From: Sulfitobacter sp.
GTDB lineage: Bacteria > Pseudomonadota > Alphaproteobacteria > Rhodobacterales > Rhodobacteraceae
Reading direction: 5' to 3'
Assembly (NCBI GenBank): GCA_024636395.1
Contig: JAGXHD010000122.1
Coordinates: forward strand, 1-22,023
DNA length: 22,023 nt
Shown here: piece after piece, positions 1 through 6,442 of the stretch
How positions within the stretch are numbered: the stretch's first letter is position 1
Layout: every line of letters begins with the position of its first letter
Program-made: the position numbers and the translations under genes
Notes under the pieces: model-generated
What the model was told of the DNA's origin: nothing
Seen by the model: only the letters and a program-made list of their open reading frames with translations
Database searches by the model: none

Positions 1-188
1 GCATCCCGCTCGGCAAGCTTGACCGGCCCCTTGGTTAGATGGGGCTTCGTCTCGGGCTTCGCTTTCCAGTGCGGAACGTCCGGCAGAGCGTAGCAGTCGA
101 CAGGCACATCGCCGATGCATTCATCTGCGCCCAGCTCGATCTGCCAGTCAAGAAGTGCCCGCGCCGTTTGAAAATCCAGTGATTCCAT
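1..188 (-). CDS. Uracil-DNA glycosylase (family 4/5-like), N-terminal part, truncated by window edge
   Basis: An open frame runs leftward from the ATG at 188-186 to the window edge, giving the first 62 residues with no stop. The protein begins MESLDFQTARALLDWQIELG and continues with a short segment ending in DCYALP. I recognise this N-terminal pattern from rhodobacterial uracil-DNA glycosylases, which excise uracil from DNA in base-excision repair. The catalytic motifs lie beyond the window, so the identification rests on the N-terminus and on the position next to pyrB. A different frame on the same strand (down from 412) is open too, but it overlaps the pyrB promoter and start and looks like a shadow. 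The gene is divergent from pyrB, with starts 107 bp apart. Confidence 0.62.
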   Translation of the reverse strand, partial: MESLDFQTARALLDWQIELGADECIGDVPVDCYALPDVPHWKAKPETKPHLTKGPVKLAERD

Positions 189-241
189 TGCCCCACTCTA
201 CGCCCGCTCCGGCGGGATCGAAATGCCCCAATGCGCCCTTC

Positions 242-270
242 TTGCCCAGCAGGGTCACGCTGATTATAAG
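242..270 (+). promoter_or_regulatory. Probable sigma-70 promoter of pyrB
   Basis: TTGCCC at 242-247 and TATAAG at 265-270 are separated by exactly 17 bp. They match TTGACA at 4/6 and TATAAT at 5/6. Transcription would begin near 277, leaving a leader of about 20 nt before the pyrB ATG at 296. That is too short for a pyrimidine attenuator. An AAGG at 285-288 would serve as ribosome binding site. This is a sequence match only. Confidence 0.5.
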
Positions 271-295
271 GTGCCAAACAGTGCAAGGTCCCGCC

Positions 296-1234
296 ATGAG
301 TTTCCCCCACCGACATCTCCTTGGCATCGAGCCGCTGCACCCGCGCGAGATTACGACGCTTTTGGATCTGGCCGATCGCTACGCCGAGCAAAACCGGATG
401 CCCGACAAGCACGGGTCAGCGCTCAAGGGCCTCACGCAAATCAACATGTTTTTCGAGAATTCCACCCGGACGCAGGCCAGCTTCGAGATTGCGGGAAAAC
501 GGCTCGGCGCGGATGTGATGAACATGGCCATGCAGGCCAGCAGCATCAAAAAAGGCGAGACGCTGATAGATACGGCGATGACGCTCAATGCGATGCATCC
601 CGATCTGTTGGTGGTGCGCCATCCACAATCGGGAGCGGTGGATCTGCTGGCGCAGAAGGTGAATTGCGCCGTTCTCAATGCAGGCGACGGACGCCACGAG
701 CATCCCACGCAAGCGCTGCTGGACGCGCTCACGATACGCCGTGCCAAAGGGCGCTTGCACCGGCTCTCGATCGCGATCTGCGGCGATATCGCCCACAGCC
801 GCGTGGCCCGTTCCAACATCATGCTGCTGGGCAAGATGGAAAACCGCATCCGTCTGATCGGCCCGCCAACGCTGATGACCTCAGGTATCGCAGATTTTGG
901 CGTTGAAGTGTTCGAGAATATGGAAGAGGGGCTAAAAAATGTGGATGTCGTCATGATGCTCCGCTTGCAGAAAGAGCGCATGGATGGCGGCTTTATCCCC
1001 AGCGAACGGGAGTATTACCACCGTTATGGCCTTGATGCGGAGAAGTTATCCCACGCGAAACCAGACGCGATCGTGATGCACCCCGGCCCGATGAATCGCG
1101 GCGTAGAGATAGACGGCACGCTGGCCGACGATATCAACCGCAGCGTCATTCAAGATCAGGTCGAAATGGGGGTGGCAGTGCGGATGGCGGCTATGGACCT
1201 GCTGGCCCGCAACCTTGAAGTCAGTCGCGCATGA
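296..1234 (+). CDS. pyrB: Aspartate carbamoyltransferase, catalytic chain
   Basis: PyrB joins carbamoyl phosphate to L-aspartate, the committed step of pyrimidine synthesis, in the cytoplasm. The 312-residue product has the family's normal catalytic-chain length. The carbamoyl-phosphate motif STRT is at 56-59, the KGETL loop at 86-90, HPTQALLD at 136-143, GDIAHSR at 163-169, the aspartate-binding RLQ at 223-225 and HPGPMNRG at 262-269. The frame is open from 155, but the ATG at 296 is chosen because it has AAGG seven bases upstream, lies just after a good promoter, and starts the conserved region. Its stop overlaps the next ATG (ATGA at 1231). No pyrI regulatory-chain gene is nearby. Instead an inactive-looking dihydroorotase homologue follows, as in class A ATCases such as Pseudomonas pyrBC'. 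Confidence 0.97.
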   Translation: MSFPHRHLLGIEPLHPREITTLLDLADRYAEQNRMPDKHGSALKGLTQINMFFENSTRTQASFEIAGKRLGADVMNMAMQASSIKKGETLIDTAMTLNAMHPDLLVVRHPQSGAVDLLAQKVNCAVLNAGDGRHEHPTQALLDALTIRRAKGRLHRLSIAICGDIAHSRVARSNIMLLGKMENRIRLIGPPTLMTSGIADFGVEVFENMEEGLKNVDVVMMLRLQKERMDGGFIPSEREYYHRYGLDAEKLSHAKPDAIVMHPGPMNRGVEIDGTLADDINRSVIQDQVEMGVAVRMAAMDLLARNLEVSRA

Positions 1235-1734
1235 GTCCATCAAGTTTCTGGGATAACGTCCTCGAGAAAGACGAGCGACTACTGTGGGCAGGACTGCCGA
1301 AACCGAAGTTGCACTGGCGTAACAAACAGCTCTACGGCCCCGCCCCGATCGCAGCACTTGGCCTTCTGGCAGCGGCATGGCTGATCATCACGACCTATGG
1401 CGCCGAGGGCGATATGTGGCTTCTCGTGCTTCCTGCGCTGTTGGTCCTCATTCCCTTGCGCGCCACCCAACGGCACCTGCGGACCTATGCTGCAACCCGA
1501 TACGCATTGACGGACAAGCGCGTGTTGTTCTTTCAGGTGCATGGCAACGAGACCCGCGTGAAAGCACATCCGCGCAGTGCCATGATCGCGCCGAAACTCG
1601 CTGACACCGTCCCCCCCAGCGTGCGCTTCCTGCGCTATGATGCAGATGTGGCTAGTGAAATCGGCTTCGAGTACATTGAAGCGGCCGAGACGCTGCTGCC
1701 CCATCTGGAGCAAAGCCCCGATGCCCGCGATTGA
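1231..1734 (+). CDS. Membrane protein with bacterial PH-like domain
   Basis: A 167-residue protein that starts inside the pyrB stop codon (ATGA) and so is probably translationally coupled to it. A short N-terminal segment (DERLLWAGLPKPKL, about 14-27) is followed by two hydrophobic helices at about 37-55 and 62-76. Next comes a segment with YALTDKRVLFF (about 92-102), the signature of bacterial PH (bPH/YdbT-like) domains that sit behind paired membrane helices. The C-terminus is acidic. The function is unknown. Homologues in this genomic position are sometimes labelled 'aspartate carbamoyltransferase' because of their location, but no ATCase motif is present. The PH-like call rests on this one motif and on the topology. 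Confidence 0.8.
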   Translation: MSPSSFWDNVLEKDERLLWAGLPKPKLHWRNKQLYGPAPIAALGLLAAAWLIITTYGAEGDMWLLVLPALLVLIPLRATQRHLRTYAATRYALTDKRVLFFQVHGNETRVKAHPRSAMIAPKLADTVPPSVRFLRYDADVASEIGFEYIEAAETLLPHLEQSPDARD

Positions 1735-2254
1735 CATCCCCCGCACCGAGCATGGCGTGATCCGCGTCTTTGCAATTTCACGCCCCATGGCCACGATGGC
1801 CCGTGCGCTTAAGCAACAGCCCAAAAGGGCGCTTGCGTCGGCCCTGCTTGGCCATGATGTCATGGAGGATGATTTCGAGCTTTTCGCGCTCTCCGATCTC
1901 GCGGGCGTTGGCCTGCCGGGATATCTGAGCGAGGGATACGATGTGGACAAGGATGCTGTCAGGGCGGACCGGGCGCGGCTAGACGCCCTCGACGGCTACG
2001 TACTGCTCGTGTTTTCGCATGTCAGCGACAGCGCCCCCATCACGCTGCATCCAGACCGTGATCTCACCCTGATCGGAACATACGCCGAGCCTTTGGCCGC
2101 CCATGCCGCAGTCCCGATTGCAGCTGAAGCGGCAAAGCGGTACTCTGGCCCACATTCGAAATCAGTCGCACCTGAACGCTCGCGCGCAGGCAGTGTCCTC
2201 ACCGCGGCGATCGCCGCCGTGATCCTTGCCCTCGTATGGTGGAGTCTACGATGA
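1721..2254 (+). CDS. Uncharacterised protein with C-terminal membrane anchor
   Basis: I do not recognise a family for this 177-residue product. The ATG at 1721 lies inside the end of the previous gene (14 bp overlap). The frame is open upstream to 1637, but that would overlap the preceding gene more deeply. Most of the protein is soluble and mixed charged. The last 18 or so residues (about 158-176) form a single hydrophobic helix, ending WWSLR, which suggests a tail anchor with the body in the cytoplasm. Its stop overlaps the next start as ATGA at 2251. Position and coupling suggest it works with the neighbouring small membrane proteins rather than in pyrimidine chemistry. Confidence 0.78.
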   Translation: MPAIDIPRTEHGVIRVFAISRPMATMARALKQQPKRALASALLGHDVMEDDFELFALSDLAGVGLPGYLSEGYDVDKDAVRADRARLDALDGYVLLVFSHVSDSAPITLHPDRDLTLIGTYAEPLAAHAAVPIAAEAAKRYSGPHSKSVAPERSRAGSVLTAAIAAVILALVWWSLR

Positions 2255-2355
2255 AAGAACCAAAACCTGATCCGAAGATGTCGGGCCGTATTGCTATGAT
2301 CGCTCTGTTGATCGCCTTCGCCGTGGCGGGCGGCATGGTCTGGATGGCCGGATGA
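2251..2355 (+). CDS. 34-residue single-helix membrane peptide
   Basis: This very short gene is bounded on both sides by ATGA overlaps (2251-2254 with the gene before, 2352-2355 with the gene after). That arrangement argues that it is really translated. It encodes 34 residues: a polar N-terminus (MKEPKPDPKMSGR) followed by one hydrophobic segment (about 14-33) ending MVWMAG, so it should be a single-pass inner-membrane peptide. No function can be assigned. It could be a subunit or modulator of the flanking membrane proteins. It is the third of four small genes between pyrB and pyrC. Confidence 0.7.
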   Translation: MKEPKPDPKMSGRIAMIALLIAFAVAGGMVWMAG

Positions 2356-2783
2356 GCGACGCTCTCGCCGCCTGGACGCCTGCACTGCCGGTTTTTGCAC
2401 GGCGCTGTGCGGTTGTGGGGCTGGTGTCCATCATCACAATCGCGCTTGCGGGCTGGGGCATCGGCATCACGACAGGCATTTGGCAGGTGTTCTATGTCGG
2501 GCCCGTCCTGATGCTGGCCTACAATATCGGGTTTGAGGATCCCGCCCGCTGGAGGGTCGCGCGCCAAAATCGCTGGCACCTGCGGTCGGACGCGCTGATC
2601 CACCATGGCACCGACGGCGAGGCGCGGATTCCGCTGGCTGATATTATCGATGTCAGGTCAAGGTTTGGCTGGTCTGTTGTTGTATTTTTGAAAGACGGTC
2701 TGCGTCTGCGTCTATCTTATGTTCGCGATCCGCAGGATATAGCCACACATATCCTTGCGGCCCGCAACCGGCTGAGCCCATAG
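2352..2783 (+). CDS. Membrane protein with possible PH-like C-terminal domain
   Basis: A 143-residue protein coupled by ATGA to the peptide gene before it. Two hydrophobic helices at about 18-37 and 43-60 are followed by a soluble domain of beta-strand character. The domain includes ARIPLADIIDVRSRFGW and a strand LRLRLSYV. Its composition and layout resemble bacterial PH-like domains, but the match is weaker than for the gene at 1231, so the domain call is tentative. It ends 79 bp before pyrC. That gap holds a purine-rich stretch (GAGAAAGAG, about 2849-2857) that serves as pyrC ribosome binding site and no further gene. Confidence 0.75.
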   Translation: MSDALAAWTPALPVFARRCAVVGLVSIITIALAGWGIGITTGIWQVFYVGPVLMLAYNIGFEDPARWRVARQNRWHLRSDALIHHGTDGEARIPLADIIDVRSRFGWSVVVFLKDGLRLRLSYVRDPQDIATHILAARNRLSP

Positions 2784-2862
2784 ACACGCAGCTTCGAAGC
2801 GTTCGGATTGACGATGCGGGAAAAGTGTTCCACCTGATGCAGAAGATCGAGAAAGAGCCGCC

Positions 2863-4137
2863 ATGCTGCACCACTTTATCAATGCCATCCTGATCGATCC
2901 CGAGAACGGGACCGAAAAGGCGGGGTCAGTCACTATCGAGGGCGACCGGATTACGGCTGTCACCCCCGGCGGCATTGCCAATCCAAAAGGGAATATCATC
3001 GATTGCGGCGGTAAGTATCTGGCGCCGGGGATTGTTGATCTTGGCGTAAAGGTTTGCGAACCGGGCGAGCGACACAAGGAAAGCTATCGCTCCGCCGGGC
3101 TGGCGGCGGCCAAGGGCGGTGTCACCACGATGATCACGCGCCCCGATACGACCCCCGCCATCGATAGCCCCGAAACTCTCGAATTCGTCACCCGCCGCGC
3201 CAACGAGGCGTCACCGGTACATGTTTTGCCGATGGCGGCACTGACCAAAGAGCGCGCAGGCCGCGAGATGACCGAGATCGGTTTCTTGATGGATGCCGGT
3301 GCCGTGGCCTTTACCGATTGCGACCATGTGGTGAGCGATACACGGGTTTTCTCGCGCGCGCTCACCTACGCGCGCGGTCTGGGTGCGCTCGTGATCGCTC
3401 ATCCGCAAGAGCCGATCCTGAGCAAAGGCGCCGCCGTCACCTCTGGCAAATTCGCGTCGCTGCGGGGCCTGCCCGCCGTCTCGCCGATGGCGGAGCGAAT
3501 GGGCCTAGACCGTGACATCGCCCTCATTGAAATGACGGGCGCGAAATATCACGCTGATCAGATCACCACCGCCCGCGCCCTGCCCCCGCTAGAGCGGGCA
3601 AAACGCAACGGGCTCGATATCACCGCAGGCATAGGGATCCACCATCTGACGCTGAACGCGCTGGATGTTGCCAACTACCGTACGTTTTTCAAGCTCAAAC
3701 CGCCGCTGCGTGACGAGGAGGACCGTCTGGCGATGGTCGATGCCGTCGCCTCCGGCCTGATCGATATTGTCTGCTCCATGCACACGCCGCAGGACGAGGA
3801 AAGCAAGCGCCTGCCGTTCGAGGAGGCTGCCTCAGGCGCAGTGGGGCTGGAGACGCTTTTGCCGGCCGCCCTGCGCCTTTGGCACGCCGACATGATCACC
3901 CTGCCCCAGCTCTGGCGCGCGATGTCGTTTAATCCGGCGCGGCGGCTCGGCCTTCCCTGTGGCCGGATGCAGCCGGGTGCGCCCGCAGATCTGGTGCTGT
4001 TCGACGCCCACGCCCCCTTCGTGATGGACAGGGCCACCCTGCGCTCCAAATCGCGCAACACGCCGTTTGACGGGATGCGGATGCAGGGTAAGGTGCTCTC
4101 AACATATGTCTCGGGCACCCGTGTCTACGATGTCTGA
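2863..4137 (+). CDS. pyrC: Dihydroorotase-like protein, probably inactive (PyrC'-type partner of ATCase)
   Basis: A 424-residue member of the class I dihydroorotase family of the amidohydrolase superfamily. Overall conservation is good: an APGIVD strand, AGAVAFTD near 145-152, HHL at 260-262, PPLRDEEDR at 280-288 and PFEEA near 318-322. Key active-site positions are changed. The DxHxHxREPG metal motif reads DLGVKVCEPG (59-68), so both metal histidines become Gly61 and Lys63 and the substrate arginine becomes Cys65. The catalytic aspartate of the TDHAPH motif aligns with Met306 (SMHTPQ), and the final His becomes Gln. Asp152, His180 and the HH at 260-261 remain. This pattern fits the non-catalytic PyrC' proteins that hold class A ATCase dodecamers together. 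I infer a structural role and an active dihydroorotase elsewhere in the genome. Confidence 0.9.
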   Translation: MLHHFINAILIDPENGTEKAGSVTIEGDRITAVTPGGIANPKGNIIDCGGKYLAPGIVDLGVKVCEPGERHKESYRSAGLAAAKGGVTTMITRPDTTPAIDSPETLEFVTRRANEASPVHVLPMAALTKERAGREMTEIGFLMDAGAVAFTDCDHVVSDTRVFSRALTYARGLGALVIAHPQEPILSKGAAVTSGKFASLRGLPAVSPMAERMGLDRDIALIEMTGAKYHADQITTARALPPLERAKRNGLDITAGIGIHHLTLNALDVANYRTFFKLKPPLRDEEDRLAMVDAVASGLIDIVCSMHTPQDEESKRLPFEEAASGAVGLETLLPAALRLWHADMITLPQLWRAMSFNPARRLGLPCGRMQPGAPADLVLFDAHAPFVMDRATLRSKSRNTPFDGMRMQGKVLSTYVSGTRVYDV

Positions 4138-4149
4138 AGGGATCCACGT

Positions 4150-4758
4150 ATGCCATTGATCGAAACTGCACTGCCTTTGCTCATGCTATGGGCGCTGCTG
4201 GGTTATCTGCTCGGCTCGGTGCCATTTGGGGTGATCGTGGCGCGTGTTATGGGCCTCGGCAATCTGCGTGAGATCGGATCGGGGAACATAGGGGCTACGA
4301 ACGTGCTGCGCACTGGGTCCAAGCCTGCCGCTGCCGCCACTCTAATCCTTGATGCAGCCAAGGGGGCCGCAGCGTTGTTACTTGCGCGCGCGATCACCGC
4401 TGAGGATGCCGCGCAACTCGCTGCTTTGGCTGCGATGATAGGACATTGCTATCCGGTCTGGCTCAAATTCTCCGGTGGTAAAGGGATCTCAACTTTTCTT
4501 GGGATATTGCTTGCGCTCGCATGGCCCGTGGGGCTTGCAACCTGCCTCGCGTGGATTATCGGGGCAGGTTTGTCACGCATGTCATCGATGGGCGGTCTGG
4601 TGGCTGCTGCTGCCTCGAGTATTCTAGTGATGGTAATGGGATATGGCGGCGGCTATGTCCTGTGCGTAGCGCTGACTGTGATCGTCATGTGGCGCCACCG
4701 CGCCAACATCAGCCGCATCCGCGCGGGCACGGAGCCCAAGATCGGCCAAAAGACGTGA
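4150..4758 (+). CDS. plsY: Acyl-phosphate:glycerol-3-phosphate acyltransferase
   Basis: PlsY is an inner-membrane enzyme that transfers an acyl group from acyl phosphate to glycerol-3-phosphate, making lysophosphatidate, the first step of phospholipid synthesis with PlsX. The 202-residue product has the normal length. It shows the three conserved blocks: GSVPFG at 22-27, GSGNIGATNVLR at 43-54 and GHCYPVWLKFSGGKGIST at 98-115. Several hydrophobic helices separate them. HRANI near the C-terminus is also typical. The start follows pyrC by 12 bp, and the stop overlaps the next gene's GTG start (GTGA at 4755), so it sits in the same transcription unit as pyrB and pyrC. Confidence 0.96.
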   Translation: MPLIETALPLLMLWALLGYLLGSVPFGVIVARVMGLGNLREIGSGNIGATNVLRTGSKPAAAATLILDAAKGAAALLLARAITAEDAAQLAALAAMIGHCYPVWLKFSGGKGISTFLGILLALAWPVGLATCLAWIIGAGLSRMSSMGGLVAAAASSILVMVMGYGGGYVLCVALTVIVMWRHRANISRIRAGTEPKIGQKT

Positions 4759-5033
4759 GGGCCCCGGCGCCGGCAGGATTTGCGAACGCACTGCGCGCAA
4801 TTCCCCAAGGCACCACGCGAGGGCATGCGGGCGGCACGACCTACACCGCCACTCGCAGCGATTTCAACGGGGGCCGTTCGGTCAAACTGGTGGCCGAAGC
4901 GTTGGACGGGTCCGACTACATCAGCCTCAATTTCTATGATCTGTCGCGCGGAGAGCAACTGGCTCCCTGCGAAATGCCCCACGAAAAAGTAGTCGCTTTC
5001 GTCTTTGGATACCGGCCGGAGCACATTGCGTGA
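4755..5033 (+). CDS. Conserved-looking hypothetical protein, 92 residues
   Basis: I do not recognise this protein. It starts with GTG at 4755, inside the plsY stop (GTGA), and ends in the start of the next gene in the same way (GTGA at 5030). Both overlaps support translation and tight coupling. The predicted product is soluble, with no signal peptide or membrane helix. The N-terminus is proline/alanine-rich, followed by a mixed alpha/beta pattern including VKLVAEALDGSDYISLNFYD and a C-terminal strand VVAFVFGYRPEH. The frame is open further upstream inside plsY, but that portion reads as shadow. The function is unknown. Confidence 0.75.
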   Translation: MRAPAPAGFANALRAIPQGTTRGHAGGTTYTATRSDFNGGRSVKLVAEALDGSDYISLNFYDLSRGEQLAPCEMPHEKVVAFVFGYRPEHIA

Positions 5034-5683
5034 AACGAGCGATATTCCTGTGTTGCGTCCTGCTGGCGACGCCGGTGAGCGCACAAACATTCTCCGTCGC
5101 ACTGGGGGGCAAAGTACTGGGCGAGATGCGCTATGTCGAACAGGGGCGCGGCGCCACTCTGCTCTCCACCCTCGACAGCACGCCACTTGGAGTGTTCAAC
5201 GGAACCTTCACAGGCACGAGCACCGGCACACCTACGGGCCGCTTTACCGGCGAGAGCAGATCATCGCGAAAACAACGGGTGGTCACAGTGGATATCGAGA
5301 ACGGGCGCGCGATGCAGGTCGCGATCACGCCTGCGGACGAGATCACCGAATTGTCCGATGTGTCCCGCGTGCCGGACGGGGTGGTGGATCCTGTGCGCGT
5401 CATCGGTGCGATGGTCAACGCCAGCGGCTGCCCCGCGTCGATGCGGATGTATGACGGGCGCCGCGTCGTCACGCTCGCGGTTGGCGCAGGCAGCCAAAGC
5501 GGCGACATGCTTGTATGCCCTGTCAGCTACAAAGTGGTAGCAGGGCCTGGCCATCTGTCACCGTTGGGCATTTCTTCGGCGACCATCGAGGTCAGCTATG
5601 ACACGGTCGGCGGCGGCCAATCGCTCGACCGCATCACGATCGCATCGGGACTGTTCCGCGTCACCCTTAGTCGGGTCAACTAG
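5030..5683 (+). CDS. Exported DUF3108-type protein
   Basis: A 217-residue protein starting with GTG inside the previous stop (GTGA). The first 19 residues are a clear Sec signal peptide (MKRAIFLCCVLLATPVSAQT, cleavage likely after SA), so it acts in the periplasm or envelope. The mature part resembles DUF3108 proteins: an N-terminal beta segment, VDPVRVIGAMV, then YDGRRVV, and a late cysteine in MLVCPVSYKV. Cys133 and Cys163 or so may form a disulfide. Residues 58-73 are four consecutive G-[TR]-x-T units, which look like a local low-complexity expansion. The role is unknown. It is the last gene of the pyrB-led run. Confidence 0.8.
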   Translation: MKRAIFLCCVLLATPVSAQTFSVALGGKVLGEMRYVEQGRGATLLSTLDSTPLGVFNGTFTGTSTGTPTGRFTGESRSSRKQRVVTVDIENGRAMQVAITPADEITELSDVSRVPDGVVDPVRVIGAMVNASGCPASMRMYDGRRVVTLAVGAGSQSGDMLVCPVSYKVVAGPGHLSPLGISSATIEVSYDTVGGGQSLDRITIASGLFRVTLSRVN

Positions 5684-5865
5684 CGACGCTGGATGCGCGA
5701 ATTTTAGCTCCCGGTCACCAAAAGAAAAACGGGAATGCCTCAAAGCTGGCGGATGCCACCGCGTTTTGGCGATTTTCCCATTGGCCCCAGACTTGCCGCA
5801 ATTCGCCCCTTTTTGCGCCATGTCCCGGGGCCACAATTATGTTTGAACAAGAAGATGGGAATGAC

Positions 5866-6441
5866 ATGGGACCGGTAACCGCAATCAGCACCGCATTGGT
5901 CAAGACCTTTAGCTACTCCGGCCGCGCCAGCCGGAGCGAATACTGGTGGTATTTCCTGCTCTACACCCTTGCCTGCCTCATTTGCGGATTTATCGATGCA
6001 GCGATGATCATCTCGGCCATCGAGAGGCAGGGCCAGGATGCGCTGGCCACGCTGAGCGTATTCGATTTCAAAAGTATATATGTTTCAATCGCCCTGATCC
6101 CGCCAATGATCAGCCTGACTGTCCGCCGCCTGCACGATGCCGGTTTCTCCGGCTTTTGGGCGCTGATCTATGTCGTCCCGCTGGGCGCGCTGGCGCTCAT
6201 GGTTCTGCACATGCTGCCCAGCAAGAACACGACAACGGTGCGCAAGGCACCCGCTGTTCAGCCTAAAACCAACCTGCCTGGCAAACCCCTTCAGGCGGAT
6301 GCGCATAAACGCGCAATGCAGGGCTACGCCCTGCTCTTCGACAAGGACAAAAGGCCCTGCGCCGAAACCCAAGCCGCGCGCAAAGCGGAAATGGCCGATT
6401 ACTATCGCAGGCAGGTGCTTAAATCAGCGCCCTCCGCCTGA
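5866..6441 (+). CDS. DUF805 family inner-membrane protein
   Basis: The DUF805 signature is plain: SGRASRSEYWWYF at about 18-30 and RRLHDAGFSGFW at about 87-98, with several hydrophobic helices between and after them. The last 70 or so residues are a charged cytoplasmic tail. The frame opens nine codons earlier at 5839. I prefer the ATG at 5866 because GGGA lies just upstream and MGPVTAI is the usual family N-terminus. Members are polytopic membrane proteins of unknown biochemical role, often linked to envelope functions. The 155 bp or so before the gene hold no other gene and presumably its promoter. It converges with gshA, with one base between the stop codons. Confidence 0.88.
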   Translation: MGPVTAISTALVKTFSYSGRASRSEYWWYFLLYTLACLICGFIDAAMIISAIERQGQDALATLSVFDFKSIYVSIALIPPMISLTVRRLHDAGFSGFWALIYVVPLGALALMVLHMLPSKNTTTVRKAPAVQPKTNLPGKPLQADAHKRAMQGYALLFDKDKRPCAETQAARKAEMADYYRRQVLKSAPSA

Positions 6442-6442
6442 C

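Noticed and set aside
242..295. A pyrimidine-responsive leader attenuator ahead of pyrB
   Set aside because: The inferred leader is about 20 nt, too short for a hairpin-based attenuator, and no T-run or leader peptide is visible.
35..412. A minus-strand frame overlapping the pyrB start as an alternative upstream gene
   Set aside because: Its translation is low in recognisable structure, it crosses the pyrB promoter and N-terminus, and the frame starting at 188 gives a recognisable glycosylase N-terminus instead.
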